DNA of 64,000 nucleotides. Origin: Nocardioides terrae (GTDB lineage: Bacteria; Actinomycetota; Actinomycetes; Propionibacteriales; Nocardioidaceae). This document shows positions 47,711 to 57,332 of this stretch, piece by piece. Position numbers and translations under genes: made by a program. How positions within the stretch are numbered: position 1 is the first letter of the stretch; each line of letters opens with the position of its first letter. The notes beneath the pieces are model-generated. The model was not told where the DNA came from. It was given only the letters and a program-made list of their open reading frames with translations, and made no database searches. The stretch is from contig NZ_FOLB01000002.1 of the NCBI RefSeq assembly GCF_900112345.1, positions 186,001 through 250,000 of the forward strand, read 5' to 3'.

Positions 47711-49057
47711 TCAGGACAGGGTGCGGATGAGCTTCTTGTTGACGAACTCGTCCATGCCGTAGCGGCCGAGCTCACGACCGAAGCCCGAGCGCTTGATGCC
47801 GCCGAAGGGCAGCTCGACACCGTCGAGCAGGACGCCGTTGACGAACACCATGCCGGCCTCGATCTGGTCGGCGACCCGCTCGGCCTGCTCGGGGTCGGTG
47901 GTGAACACGTAGGAGCCGAGGCCGAAGGGCGTGTCGTTCGCGATCCGCACCGCCTCCTCCTCCGAGGACGCCTTGAAGACCATGGCGATCGGGCCGAAGA
48001 GCTCCTGGTGGTAGACGTCGTTCTCGGGCGTCACGTCGGTGAGGACACCGGTCGGGAAGAAGGCGCCGTTGCGCTCACCGGCCGACTCGAGCCGGGCTCC
48101 CTGCTCGACCGCAGCGTCGACCTGCGTCTGCAGGCGGTCGGCCGCCGCGACGGACGAGAGCGGCGTGATGCCCTCCGCGCCGGCCTTGATGGCGGCGGTG
48201 AACTTCTCGACGAACGGCTCGTAGAGGTCCTCGGCGACCACGAACCGCTTGGCCGCGTTGCACGACTGCCCGGTGTTGTCGAGACGGGCGTTGACGGCCG
48301 CCTCGACGGTGGCGTCCAGGTCATCGGTCGAGAGCAGGACGAATGGGTCGGAGCCACCCAGCTCGAGGACGACCTTCTTCAGGTTGCGACCGGCGATCTC
48401 GGCGACGGCCGCTCCGGCACGCTCCGAGCCGGTCAGCGAGACGCCGGCGACGCGCGGGTCGGCGATGATCGTGGCGACCTGGTCGTTGGACGCGTAGACG
48501 TTGACGTAGGCGCCCTGGGGGAAGCCGGCGTCGTCGAAGATCTGCTGGATAGCGGCCGCGGACTCGGGGCACTGCGGCGCGTGCTTGAGCAGGATGGTGT
48601 TGCCGATGCAGAGGTTGGGCCCCGCGAACCGGGCGACCTGGTAGTAGGGGAAGTTCCAGGGCATGATCCCGAGCAGGACGCCGTACGGCGAGCGGCGGAT
48701 GACCGCCGAGCCGTCGCCGTCGAGCAGCTCGACCGGCTCGTCGGCGAGGATCTTCTCGGCGTTGTCGGCGTAGTAGGCGTAGATCGCGCCCGCGAACTCG
48801 ACCTCGCCGACGGCATCCTCGAGCGGCTTGCCCATCTCCCGCACGATGATCTCGGCGAGCTCGTCCTTGCGCTCCTCGTGGAGCTCGGCGACCCGCTTCA
48901 CGAGGGCGGCACGCTCGGCCACGGTCGTGGTGCGGGCCCAGCCCTTGCTGGCGGTTGCCGTGGCGGCGAGGGCCGCCTCGATCTCGGCGTCGGTGGCGGT
49001 GGGGAACTCCTGGACGACCTTGCCGGTGGCGGGGTCGGTGACAGCGTAGAGACTCAT
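47711..49057 (-). CDS. NAD(P)-dependent aldehyde dehydrogenase (succinate-semialdehyde dehydrogenase-like)
   Basis: A 448-residue aldehyde dehydrogenase. It has the N-terminal MPWNFPYYQVARF Rossmann motif, the catalytic glutamate in KVVLELGGSDPFVLL and the catalytic cysteine in NTGQSCNAAKRFVV, with the family end motif VELPFGGIKRSGFGRELG. Among aldehyde dehydrogenases it reads closest to succinate-semialdehyde dehydrogenases, which feed gamma-aminobutyrate carbon into the TCA cycle as succinate; the substrate is inferred. Start ATG 49057, with AGGAT just upstream. It follows a glutamate-type dehydrogenase on the same strand, which fits nitrogen/glutamate metabolism. Confidence 0.9.
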   Translation of the reverse strand: MSLYAVTDPATGKVVQEFPTATDAEIEAALAATATASKGWARTTTVAERAALVKRVAELHEERKDELAEIIVREMGKPLEDAVGEVEFAGAIYAYYADNAEKILADEPVELLDGDGSAVIRRSPYGVLLGIMPWNFPYYQVARFAGPNLCIGNTILLKHAPQCPESAAAIQQIFDDAGFPQGAYVNVYASNDQVATIIADPRVAGVSLTGSERAGAAVAEIAGRNLKKVVLELGGSDPFVLLSTDDLDATVEAAVNARLDNTGQSCNAAKRFVVAEDLYEPFVEKFTAAIKAGAEGITPLSSVAAADRLQTQVDAAVEQGARLESAGERNGAFFPTGVLTDVTPENDVYHQELFGPIAMVFKASSEEEAVRIANDTPFGLGSYVFTTDPEQAERVADQIEAGMVFVNGVLLDGVELPFGGIKRSGFGRELGRYGMDEFVNKKLIRTLS

Positions 49058-49103
49058 GCCGCCATCCTGCCCGCGCCACCGGCGCGTCGAAAGGGCGGAG
49101 GGC

Positions 49104-50345
<1,242 letters not shown>

Positions 50346-50400
50346 CCAATCCTCCCTGTGGGGTTGATCGATGTCGGTTGTCGGAGGATGCGGACCACCT

Positions 50401-50416
50401 TGTGAGCGGGCTCACA
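50401..50416. promoter_or_regulatory. Perfect CRP/GlxR-type palindrome upstream of the dehydrogenase gene
   Basis: TGTGA-GCGGGC-TCACA matches the CRP-family consensus TGTGA-N6-TCACA at all ten fixed bases. Its centre is 63 bp before the dehydrogenase ATG (minus strand). In corynebacteria GlxR, a cAMP-responsive CRP homologue, binds this sequence and controls gdh. A plus-strand gene starts about 220 bp away on the other side. Confidence 0.7.
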
Positions 50417-50632
50417 TCCGGGCGTCATCATGCCGTGCCACCCGTCATTGACCAGCATCCGCAGGCCGTCTGTTCACCCGCCTCGGGCGAAGCCGTCGGA
50501 GCACCCATAGTTACCGACGGGTAGGATCCATCTCACCCTCGGTCGGCCCGTCACTCCAGGCGGCCCGGCCCTAGGGTGGACCGGTCGCCGGACGCGGCGA
50601 GCCCTAAGTCTGACGAGGAGCGAAGTTCCCGC

Positions 50633-53600
50633 ATGCAAGCCTTTGCCATCGTTGTCTCGCTCGTGCTGACGCTCGTGGCGGTCGTGCTGCTCGTGGGCGC
50701 CGTGCGCAGCATGCTCGGCGTCATCCGCACCGGTCAGCCCGCGCCGGGGCGAGCAGGTCACCCGGGCCGGCGTACCGCCACCATGCTCAAGGAGACGGTG
50801 CTCCACACGCGCATGCTGCAGTGGACCGTCGTCGGGGTCATGCACTGGTTCGTCTTCGCGGCCTTCATCTTCTTGTCGTTCGCGGTGCTCTCGGCCTACT
50901 TCCAGCTCTTCACGCCCGAGTTCGCGTGGCCGGTCGTCGGCCACTGGTATCCCTACGAGTGGTTCAGCGAGCTGATCGGCGCCCTGAGCACGATCGGCAT
51001 CGTCTACCTCATCGTCTACCGGCAGCGGAACCACCCGCGCTCGCTGGGCCGCGACTCCCGCTTCTTCGGCTCGACGTTCTGGCAGGCCTACTTCGTCGAG
51101 ATCATGGCCCTCCTCGAGGGTGCGGCGATCCTCTTCATCCGAGGCGCCGAGTACAACCTCGCGAAGGTCACCGGCCACGCGGACGAGGCGACGCGGGGGC
51201 ACTTCCCGCTGGCCTCCTGGTTCGGCGACGCGCTCTTCCCGAGCTCGCAGGGCTCCGAGGCCACGCTGCAGAACATCGTCTACGGCATCGCGGTGTTCAA
51301 GATCGCGCTCGCGATGGTGTGGCTGATGGTCATCGCCCGCAACCTGACCATGGGCGTCGCGTGGCACCGCTTCACCGCCTGGTTCAACATCTGGTTCAAG
51401 CGCGAGGACTCGGGTCGCACGGCGCTGGGCGCGATGAAGCCGCTCGTCTCCGACGGCAAGGTCGTCACCCTCGACGACGTCGACGACCTCGACGAGGACG
51501 CCAAGCTCGGCGTCGGGTCGATCGAGGACTTCTCGTGGAAGGGCATCCTCGACTTCACGACCTGCACCGAGTGCGGCCGCTGCCAGTCCCAGTGCCCGGC
51601 CTGGAACACCGAGAAGCCGCTCTCCCCCAAGCACCTGGTGCTGAGTCTGCGCGACCACGCCTACGCCAGCGCGCCGTACCGCCAGGACCCGGCCGCCGCC
51701 GAGGGCGACGAAGCCGCGACCGCGCTGCTGGAGAAGCCGCTCATCGGCCACACCGACCAGGACCGCTCGCTGGGCGGCACCGACGAGGTGCTCGACTGGT
51801 TCTACAACCCGGCGGACGGCGGCTTCGTCATCGACGAGGACGTGCTGTGGTCGTGCACGTCCTGCGGCGCGTGCGTCCAGCAGTGCCCCGTCGACATCGA
51901 GCACGTCGACCACATCATGGACATGCGCCGCTACCAGGTGCTCGTCGAGTCGAACTTCCCGACCGAGCTCAACGGCCTCTTCAAGGGCCTGGAGAACAAG
52001 GGCAACCCGTGGAACATGCCGTCCTCGGCGCGCCTGGACTGGGCCAAGGATCTGCCGTTCGAGGTCAAGGTCGTCGGTGACGACATCGAGACCCTCGACG
52101 AGGTCGACTGGCTCTTCTGGGTCGGCTGCGCCGGCGCCTACGAGGACCGCGCCAAGAAGACCACCCGCGCCGTGGCCGAGCTGCTCGACATGGCCGGCGT
52201 CTCCTTCGGCGTCCTCGGCAACGGCGAGACCTGCAACGGCGACCCCGCTCGCCGCGCCGGCAACGAGTTCGTCTTCCAGGGGCTCGCGCAGCAGAACATC
52301 GAGACGTTCAAGGAGTACAAGGTCAAGAAGGTCGTCTCGACCTGCGCCCACTGCTTCAACACGCTGAAGAACGAGTACAAGGACTTCGGCATCGAGCTCG
52401 AGGTCGTCCACCACACCCAGCTGCTCAACCGGCTGGTCCGCGAAGGCCGCCTCACTCCGGTGTCGTCCGGTGCGGGCACCCACCAGCGGTCGATCACCTA
52501 CCACGACCCCTGCTACATCGGCCGCCACAACGGCGTCTACAGCCCGCCGCGCGAGCTGCTCCAGGTGCTGCCGGGCGCTGAGTACAAGGAGATGCCGCGC
52601 AACTCCGAGCGCTCCTTCTGCTGCGGCGCCGGTGGTGCCCGCATGTGGATGGAGGAGAACCTCGGCTCGCGGATCAACCGCAACCGCACCGACGAGGCGG
52701 TCGCGACCGGCGCCGACCAGATCGCCGTCGGCTGCCCGTTCTGCCGCGTCATGCTCTCCGACGGGCTGACCGCCGCGCAAGCGGACGGGTCCGCCCGCGA
52801 GGAGGTCGAGGTGCTCGACGTCGCGCAGATGCTGCTCGCGTCGGTCAAGGGCGAGATGGCCACCAAGATGGCCCCGGGCGCTGGTACGACGACCGCCTCG
52901 TCGGCAGCCGTCGCGGCCGAGCCGTCGGCCGGCGACGTGACGGTCACCCCCGACACGGTCACCGAGACCGCCGACGCCGGGCCGGCCGCGAAGGCGTCGG
53001 GCGGCTCGTCGCTCTTCGACACCCCGACCGAGTCGGCGCCCGACGACGCGTCGTCGCTCTTCGACACGCCGGCTCCGGCCGAGCCGGAGGCGGAGTCGGC
53101 CGAGCCCGAGGCGACGGCCGCCGAGCCCGAGGCGACGGCCGCCGAGCCCGAGGCGAAGTCCGGTGGATCCCTCTTCGACGAGGGCGGGTCGCTCTTCGAC
53201 ACCCCTGCCGCGCCTGCGGATCGGGCCGAGCAGGCGCCGACCGACCAGCCTGTAGCCCAGGACGCTGCGCCGGAGGCGAAGGCCGAGCCCGACCTCGGGT
53301 CCGGCGGCTCGCTGTTCGACGTGGCCCCGACCGAGTCGGCGGCCGCGCCGGAGGCGAAGGCGAAGCCCGAGCCTGCACAGCCCGCCGTCGACCTGGGTGG
53401 GTCGCTCTTCGACATCCCGGCGCAGACCGAGCCGCCTGCGGAGGCTCCGGCTGCTGAGGCCGAGCCGGTTGCCGCGCCCGAGGCGAAGTCGGAGCCGGCT
53501 GCCCCGGCCGCTGAGCCCGAGCCGGCGGTCGACCTCCACGCCGGCGGGTCGCTCTTCGACATCCCGGCGCCCGTCACCGACGCCCCGGCCAGCGGTGAGC

Positions 53601-53947
53601 AGGCAACCGAACCAGCCGCCGAGACGGTTGCCGAGGCACCGTCGGCGGAGGGCTCCGGCGCTGCCCCGGCCCCACGGACCGACGTCGACATCGACGCCGC
53701 GTCGTCGCTCTTCGACATCGAGGCTCCTGAGGGCGCGGTCGCTGCGGCTCCGGCAGGTCCGGCGCCGGAGGATGTCGCTGCGGAGGCCACGGCCGAGGAC
53801 GACGAGGACGACGCGGACGACGCGGACCTGACCGACGCGCCCACCGAAGCCACGACCGAACCGTCGGCACCCGAGCCGTCGGGTGAGGCTCACGACCCGC
53901 GCACCGATGTCGACATCACCGAGGCGAAGTCGCTCTTCGACCTCTGA
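50633..53947 (+). CDS. Membrane Fe-S oxidoreductase (HdrD/GlpC-like) with acidic SLFD-repeat tail
   Basis: A 1104-residue membrane-bound reductase. The N-terminus has about five hydrophobic helices (MQAFAIVVSLVLTLVAVVLL, MHWFVFAAFIFLSFAVLSAY and others) of the b-type-cytochrome sort. Two 4Fe-4S ferredoxin motifs follow (CTECGRCQSQC and CTSCGACVQQC). Two CCG-type domains come next (VGCAGAYEDR and CNGDPARR; STCAHCFNTLKNEY, HDPCYIGRHN, FCCGAGGARM and VGCPFCRVM), as in heterodisulfide reductase subunit D. From about residue 745 to the end lies a low-complexity Ala/Glu/Pro tail with nine SLFD motifs. It is probably an electron-transfer hub to an unknown partner, like the actinobacterial Rv0338c-type reductase. 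Start ATG 50633, after a GAGGAG. Confidence 0.93.
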   Translation: MQAFAIVVSLVLTLVAVVLLVGAVRSMLGVIRTGQPAPGRAGHPGRRTATMLKETVLHTRMLQWTVVGVMHWFVFAAFIFLSFAVLSAYFQLFTPEFAWPVVGHWYPYEWFSELIGALSTIGIVYLIVYRQRNHPRSLGRDSRFFGSTFWQAYFVEIMALLEGAAILFIRGAEYNLAKVTGHADEATRGHFPLASWFGDALFPSSQGSEATLQNIVYGIAVFKIALAMVWLMVIARNLTMGVAWHRFTAWFNIWFKREDSGRTALGAMKPLVSDGKVVTLDDVDDLDEDAKLGVGSIEDFSWKGILDFTTCTECGRCQSQCPAWNTEKPLSPKHLVLSLRDHAYASAPYRQDPAAAEGDEAATALLEKPLIGHTDQDRSLGGTDEVLDWFYNPADGGFVIDEDVLWSCTSCGACVQQCPVDIEHVDHIMDMRRYQVLVESNFPTELNGLFKGLENKGNPWNMPSSARLDWAKDLPFEVKVVGDDIETLDEVDWLFWVGCAGAYEDRAKKTTRAVAELLDMAGVSFGVLGNGETCNGDPARRAGNEFVFQGLAQQNIETFKEYKVKKVVSTCAHCFNTLKNEYKDFGIELEVVHHTQLLNRLVREGRLTPVSSGAGTHQRSITYHDPCYIGRHNGVYSPPRELLQVLPGAEYKEMPRNSERSFCCGAGGARMWMEENLGSRINRNRTDEAVATGADQIAVGCPFCRVMLSDGLTAAQADGSAREEVEVLDVAQMLLASVKGEMATKMAPGAGTTTASSAAVAAEPSAGDVTVTPDTVTETADAGPAAKASGGSSLFDTPTESAPDDASSLFDTPAPAEPEAESAEPEATAAEPEATAAEPEAKSGGSLFDEGGSLFDTPAAPADRAEQAPTDQPVAQDAAPEAKAEPDLGSGGSLFDVAPTESAAAPEAKAKPEPAQPAVDLGGSLFDIPAQTEPPAEAPAAEAEPVAAPEAKSEPAAPAAEPEPAVDLHAGGSLFDIPAPVTDAPASGEQATEPAAETVAEAPSAEGSGAAPAPRTDVDIDAASSLFDIEAPEGAVAAAPAGPAPEDVAAEATAEDDEDDADDADLTDAPTEATTEPSAPEPSGEAHDPRTDVDITEAKSLFDL

Positions 53948-53964
53948 GTCGAGGCCGCCGTACG

Positions 53965-54013
53965 ACTGTGCCGCGGTTCGGAGTCACCCAGCGACTCGGA
54001 GCCGCGGCACAGT
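53965..54013. repeat. Palindromic element after the Fe-S reductase gene
   Basis: Two 21-base arms pair at 19 positions around a 7-base loop; the left arm starts ACTGTGCCGCGGTT and the right arm ends AGCCGCGGCACAGT. It begins 17 bp after the reductase stop and may serve as its terminator. Its core resembles the palindrome at 54865-54906, the other side of the pseudogene. Confidence 0.7.
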
Positions 54014-54118
54014 TCGTCTCAGGTCCGCTGGGCGACGTACGAGCGCGGCGTCGGCGGTCGTCCACAGATCGTCGCCACGGCCTACTCAGCGGCGGTGAAC
54101 TCGACCACGCTGAGTCGC

Positions 54119-54862
54119 ATGACCCTCGCACCGAAGGGTCCCCGTCCACCGGACGAGGAGCGTCTCGACGAGATCCTCGCCCTGCAGGACGGCGTCATCG
54201 CCCGCGCCAGGTGCTCGAGTGCGGGTTCTCGGCCAACGACATCCGGCGACGGCTGCGCCCGAGTGGGCCTCGACGGATCACCCCGCCGTCTACGTCGACC
54301 ACACCGGCGCGTTGTCCTGGCGCCAGCGCGCGTGGGCGGCGGTCCTCGACGCCTGGCCCGCCGCACTGGCGGGCGAGTCGGCGCTCCGCGCGGCGGAGGG
54401 GCCTGGCCGCCGGGAGCGGGACGACAGCGGCCCCATCGAGGTCGCCGTCGATCGCAAGCGGACCGTCGACCTGCGGGACGGAAGCTGCTCCGTCCTCGAG
54501 CACGGCTACCTGACGGGTGTCGAGCGCGCGCACGGTCTCCCCACACCCAGGCGGCAAGCACCCACGGTGGTCGGCCGGCCCGGTTCCGCGACGTGGACTA
54601 CCCGGAGCTGGGCCTCGCGTTCGAGCTCGACGGCCGTCTCGGCCATGACGGGTCGGCCGCCCGGGACCGCGACCTCGAGCGGGACCTCGACGCGGCCGTC
54701 GACGCCGGGCGTACCACCATCCGGATCGGCTGGGGTCAGGTCTTCGACCGGCCCTGCAGCACGGCGGCCGAGCTCGGACGCCTGCTCCAGCAGCGCGGGT
54801 GGCCGGAGCGGTCCGCCGGTGCTCGCGTTGCCCCTGACCGCGGACACGACCCTCAGACGTAG
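54119..54862 (+). pseudogene. Frameshifted endonuclease-type (AbiEi-like N-terminus plus DUF559/Vsr-like C-terminus) gene
   Basis: The reading shifts frame at least three times, yet the pieces form one recognisable protein. Frame 1 gives MTLAPKGPRPPDEERLDEIL then ALQDGVIARA; another frame continues RQVLECGFSANDIRRRLR; a third gives HPAVYVDHTGALSWRQRAWA and AVLDAWPAALAGESALRAA through DLRDGSCSVLEHGYLTGVERA; frame 1 resumes with RFRDVDYPELGLAFELDGRL, the acidic nuclease-like strand, and QVFDRPCSTAAELGRLLQQR. The N-terminus resembles the HTH of AbiEi-like antitoxin proteins, the C-terminus a DUF559/Vsr-type endonuclease. It is almost certainly inactive. Two related palindromes flank it. Confidence 0.83.
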
Positions 54863-54864
54863 GA

Positions 54865-54906
54865 GTGCCGTGACTCCGAGTCACCAGGTGACTCGAACCA
54901 CGGCAC
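54865..54906. repeat. Palindromic element after the pseudogene
   Basis: Arms GTGCCGTGACTCCGAGTCACC-like and its partner (ending AACCACGGCAC) pair around a single-base loop with one indel. It shares GTGCCG, CGAGTCACC and GACTCG-type motifs with the palindrome at 53965-54013, so the pseudogene lies between two members of one repeat family. Confidence 0.65.
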
Positions 54907-54943
54907 ACCCGCCAAGAGGGATTCCCGGGCGGTCACGAGGCGG

Positions 54944-55147
54944 TCAGTCGTCGCTACGCGTCCGCTCGCCGACGTACGCCGACAGGGCCGGCGACTCCGA
55001 CACGAGCCGGTCGACCTCCTCGCCGCCCGTGCAGGTGCAGAGGCGCACGGTGAGGCCGCCGGCGGACCGGGAGAGGACCTCCCAGGTGCCGCCGGCGTCC
55101 TCCCAGCGTCGGAGCACCTCGACCGGGTCGCGCGAGGACGGGGTCAC
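54944..55147 (-). CDS. Small cytosolic protein, third gene of the symporter operon
   Basis: A 67-residue protein beginning TPSSRDPVEVLRRWEDAGGT and continuing with a beta-rich middle (WEVLSRSAGGLTVRLCTCTG) with a CxC motif. GTG 55147 overlaps the stop of the upstream 89-codon gene in GTGA, so translation is coupled. Its family is unknown. The position after a transporter and a small membrane protein suggests a soluble partner. Confidence 0.65.
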   Translation of the reverse strand: MTPSSRDPVEVLRRWEDAGGTWEVLSRSAGGLTVRLCTCTGGEEVDRLVSESPALSAYVGERTRSDD

Positions 55148-55413
55148 AGGTTGTGCTCGTCCTCGCGGCGCACCTCGGCGACGGCCTCCTCGTCGACGAC
55201 GACGGGGCGCATGCGCGCCCATGCGAGGAACACGATGCCGACGACGAGCAGGACCAGGCCGGCCCACAGGTTGGCGTTGACGTCGCCGGTCTTGTCGCCC
55301 TCCTCGTCACCGAAGGCGCCCATGAGGGTGAGGACCACGCCGTAGACGGCCATCAGGCCGCCGATGACGTTGCGGATGTCGAAGAGACCAGCAGTCTTCT
55401 CGTTCTGTGCCAT
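55144..55413 (-). CDS. Small two-span membrane protein, second gene of the symporter operon
   Basis: An 89-residue protein with two hydrophobic helices (NVIGGLMAVYGVVLTLMGAF and LWAGLVLLVVGIVFLAWARM) joined by an acidic loop (GDEEGDKTGDVNAN) and ending in an acidic tail. It starts 12 bp after the symporter stop. Small membrane proteins next to SSS transporters may be regulatory or accessory subunits. No family with a defined role is recognised. Confidence 0.72.
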   Translation of the reverse strand: MAQNEKTAGLFDIRNVIGGLMAVYGVVLTLMGAFGDEEGDKTGDVNANLWAGLVLLVVGIVFLAWARMRPVVVDEEAVAEVRREDEHNL

Positions 55414-55425
55414 GACGGTCTCCGA

Positions 55426-57180
55426 TCAGAAGAGCAGGTTGAGGATGATGACGAGGACGAGCGAGACGGCGGCGAGCGGGACGGTGCGGCGGTACCAAGG
55501 GTAGGTCGCCTCCTTCTCGTCGATCAGGTTCGCGCGCGGGGTCTCGGAGTAGACGAGCCCGACGAGCTCCTCGCTGGGCTTGGGCCTGGTCACGAGCGAC
55601 ACGATCACCGACAGCAGGATGTCGACCACGAACGCCGTCGACGCCGCCACGAAGGACGCGCCCTGGCCGGAGAGGTTGAGCGCACCGGTCGACCAGGACC
55701 CGAAGGCGTCCTCCGACAGGAACGCGACGATCACGGCGGACAGGGTGCCGGCCACCAGGCCGACCCACCCGGCGGCGGCGGTCATCCGCTTCCAGAACAT
55801 CCCGAGGATGAACGTCGCGAACAGCGGTGCGTTGAAGAACCCGAAGAGCGTCTGCAGGTAGTTCATGATGTTCGAGAAGTTCGACGCCAGCCCGGCCGTG
55901 AAGATCGCGATGACCGTCGCGGCGACGGTGGCCCAGCGGCCGATACCGAGGTACCAGCGGTCCTCACGGTCCTTGACGATGTAGGTCTGGATGAGGTCGT
56001 AGGACAGCACCGTGTTGAAGGCCGAGATGTTGGCCGCCATGCCCGCCATGAACGCGGCGAGCAGGCCGGTGATCGCGAGGCCCAGCAGGCCGTTGGGCAG
56101 CACGTCGCGCATCAGGTAGAGCAACGCGTCGTTGAACTGGACGCCGTCGCCGGACGCACCGCCAGGCACCGACTCGCCGGCCTTCACCTTGCCGATCTCG
56201 CTCACCAGCACCGCGGCGATCATGCCGGGGACGATCGTGATGAACGGGATGAACATCTTCGGGAAGGAGCCGATGATCGGCGTCTTGCGGGCGGAGGCCA
56301 TCGAGTCCGAGGCCATCGCGCGCTGGACCTCGACGAAGTTCGTGGTCCAGTAGCCGAAGGAGAGCACGAAGCCGAGGCCGAAGACGATGCCGATGACCGA
56401 CAGGAACGACGAGTCGAACCCGGTCAGGGCGTCGCCGGGCCACGAGTTGAGCTGGTCGGCGGCCGGAGCGACGGTCTTGGGGTTCGCGTCCGCCGCAGCC
56501 TTGACCTTGTCGGTCAGTCCGTCCCAGCCGCCGAGCCGGTGCAGGCCGAGCAGCGTCAGCGGCGCGAGCGACGCGACGATGACGAAGAACTGCAGCACCT
56601 CGTTGTAGATGGCGGCGCGCAGACCGCCGAGCGTGATGTAGGACAGCACGATCGCGGCCGCCACGATGAGCGCGATCCACAGCGGCCAGCCGAGCAGCGC
56701 GTGCACGATCGAGCCGAGCAGGTAGAGGTTGATGCCCGCGATCAACAGCTGGGCGACCGCGAACGAGATCGCGTTGACCAGGTGCGCGCCCGGACCGAAC
56801 CGGCGGCGCATGAACTCGGGCACCGAGCGGACCTTGGAGCCGTAGTAGAACGGCATCATCACGACGCCGAGGAACAGCATCGCGGGGATCGCGCCGATCC
56901 AGAAGTAATGGACCGACGGCAGCCCGAACTGGGCGCCGTTCGCCGACATGCCCATGATCTCGACCGCACCGAGGTTGGCGGAGATGAAGGCCAGGCCGGT
57001 GACCCACGCGGGGAGCGACCGGCCGGAGAGGAAGAAGTCGACCGAGTCGGAGACGCGGCGACTGGCCAGCACCCCGATCCCGATGACGAACGCGAAATAG
57101 ATCGCGATCAGCAGATAGTCAACGGCATGCGCATCGATCAGCGTGTCACTGGCGAGCGTCACCACGTGAGCCGCGGCCAT
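55426..57180 (-). CDS. Sodium:solute symporter (SSS family)
   Basis: A 584-residue secondary transporter with about 14 helices. It has the typical N-terminus (AHAVDYLLIAIYFAFVIGIG, SVDFFLSGRSLPAWVTGLAF) and the sodium-binding region in ISANLGAVEIMGMSANGAQF. Its sequence resembles the sodium/glucose and sodium/galactose branch, so a sugar is the likeliest substrate. The ATG start at 57180 is preceded by GAAAGG. It heads a three-gene operon with two small coupled genes and is divergent from the RHH regulator. Confidence 0.93.
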   Translation of the reverse strand: MAAAHVVTLASDTLIDAHAVDYLLIAIYFAFVIGIGVLASRRVSDSVDFFLSGRSLPAWVTGLAFISANLGAVEIMGMSANGAQFGLPSVHYFWIGAIPAMLFLGVVMMPFYYGSKVRSVPEFMRRRFGPGAHLVNAISFAVAQLLIAGINLYLLGSIVHALLGWPLWIALIVAAAIVLSYITLGGLRAAIYNEVLQFFVIVASLAPLTLLGLHRLGGWDGLTDKVKAAADANPKTVAPAADQLNSWPGDALTGFDSSFLSVIGIVFGLGFVLSFGYWTTNFVEVQRAMASDSMASARKTPIIGSFPKMFIPFITIVPGMIAAVLVSEIGKVKAGESVPGGASGDGVQFNDALLYLMRDVLPNGLLGLAITGLLAAFMAGMAANISAFNTVLSYDLIQTYIVKDREDRWYLGIGRWATVAATVIAIFTAGLASNFSNIMNYLQTLFGFFNAPLFATFILGMFWKRMTAAAGWVGLVAGTLSAVIVAFLSEDAFGSWSTGALNLSGQGASFVAASTAFVVDILLSVIVSLVTRPKPSEELVGLVYSETPRANLIDEKEATYPWYRRTVPLAAVSLVLVIILNLLF

Positions 57181-57280
57181 GGGTCCACGACCTTTCTTCT
57201 CGTTTCAGATGTCCCGGACACCGTCGAGTGTCCGCTCTCTAGATGCCCCGCGACGTTGCGACGCACACCTGGCGTCGTAC
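57181..57280. other. Promoter region of the symporter operon
   Basis: This part of the divergent intergenic region serves the minus-strand symporter. No clear palindrome lies here; the RHH operator array begins at 57281. Confidence 0.3.
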
Positions 57281-57324
57281 TGATGTCGGGATGACATTGC
57301 AATGACGTCACAGTGATGTCATAG
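57281..57324. promoter_or_regulatory. Four 11-bp-phased repeats, predicted RHH operator array
   Basis: Units TGATGTCGGGA (57281), TGACATTGCAA (57292), TGACGTCACAG (57303) and TGATGTCATAG (57314) begin exactly 11 bp apart, each with TGAYRTYR. The third contains the palindrome TGACGTCA. One helical turn per unit means all units face one side of the DNA, as ribbon-helix-helix repressors need to bind cooperatively. The array ends 8 bp before the RHH gene start and covers its promoter. Confidence 0.8.
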
Positions 57325-57332
57325 TGGTGCGT

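Noticed and set aside
50474..53893. A 1139-codon open frame on the minus strand, antisense to the Fe-S reductase
   Set aside because: Its composition is Arg/Val/Asp/Gly noise typical of GC-rich antisense frames, and the plus strand has clear Fe-S motifs.
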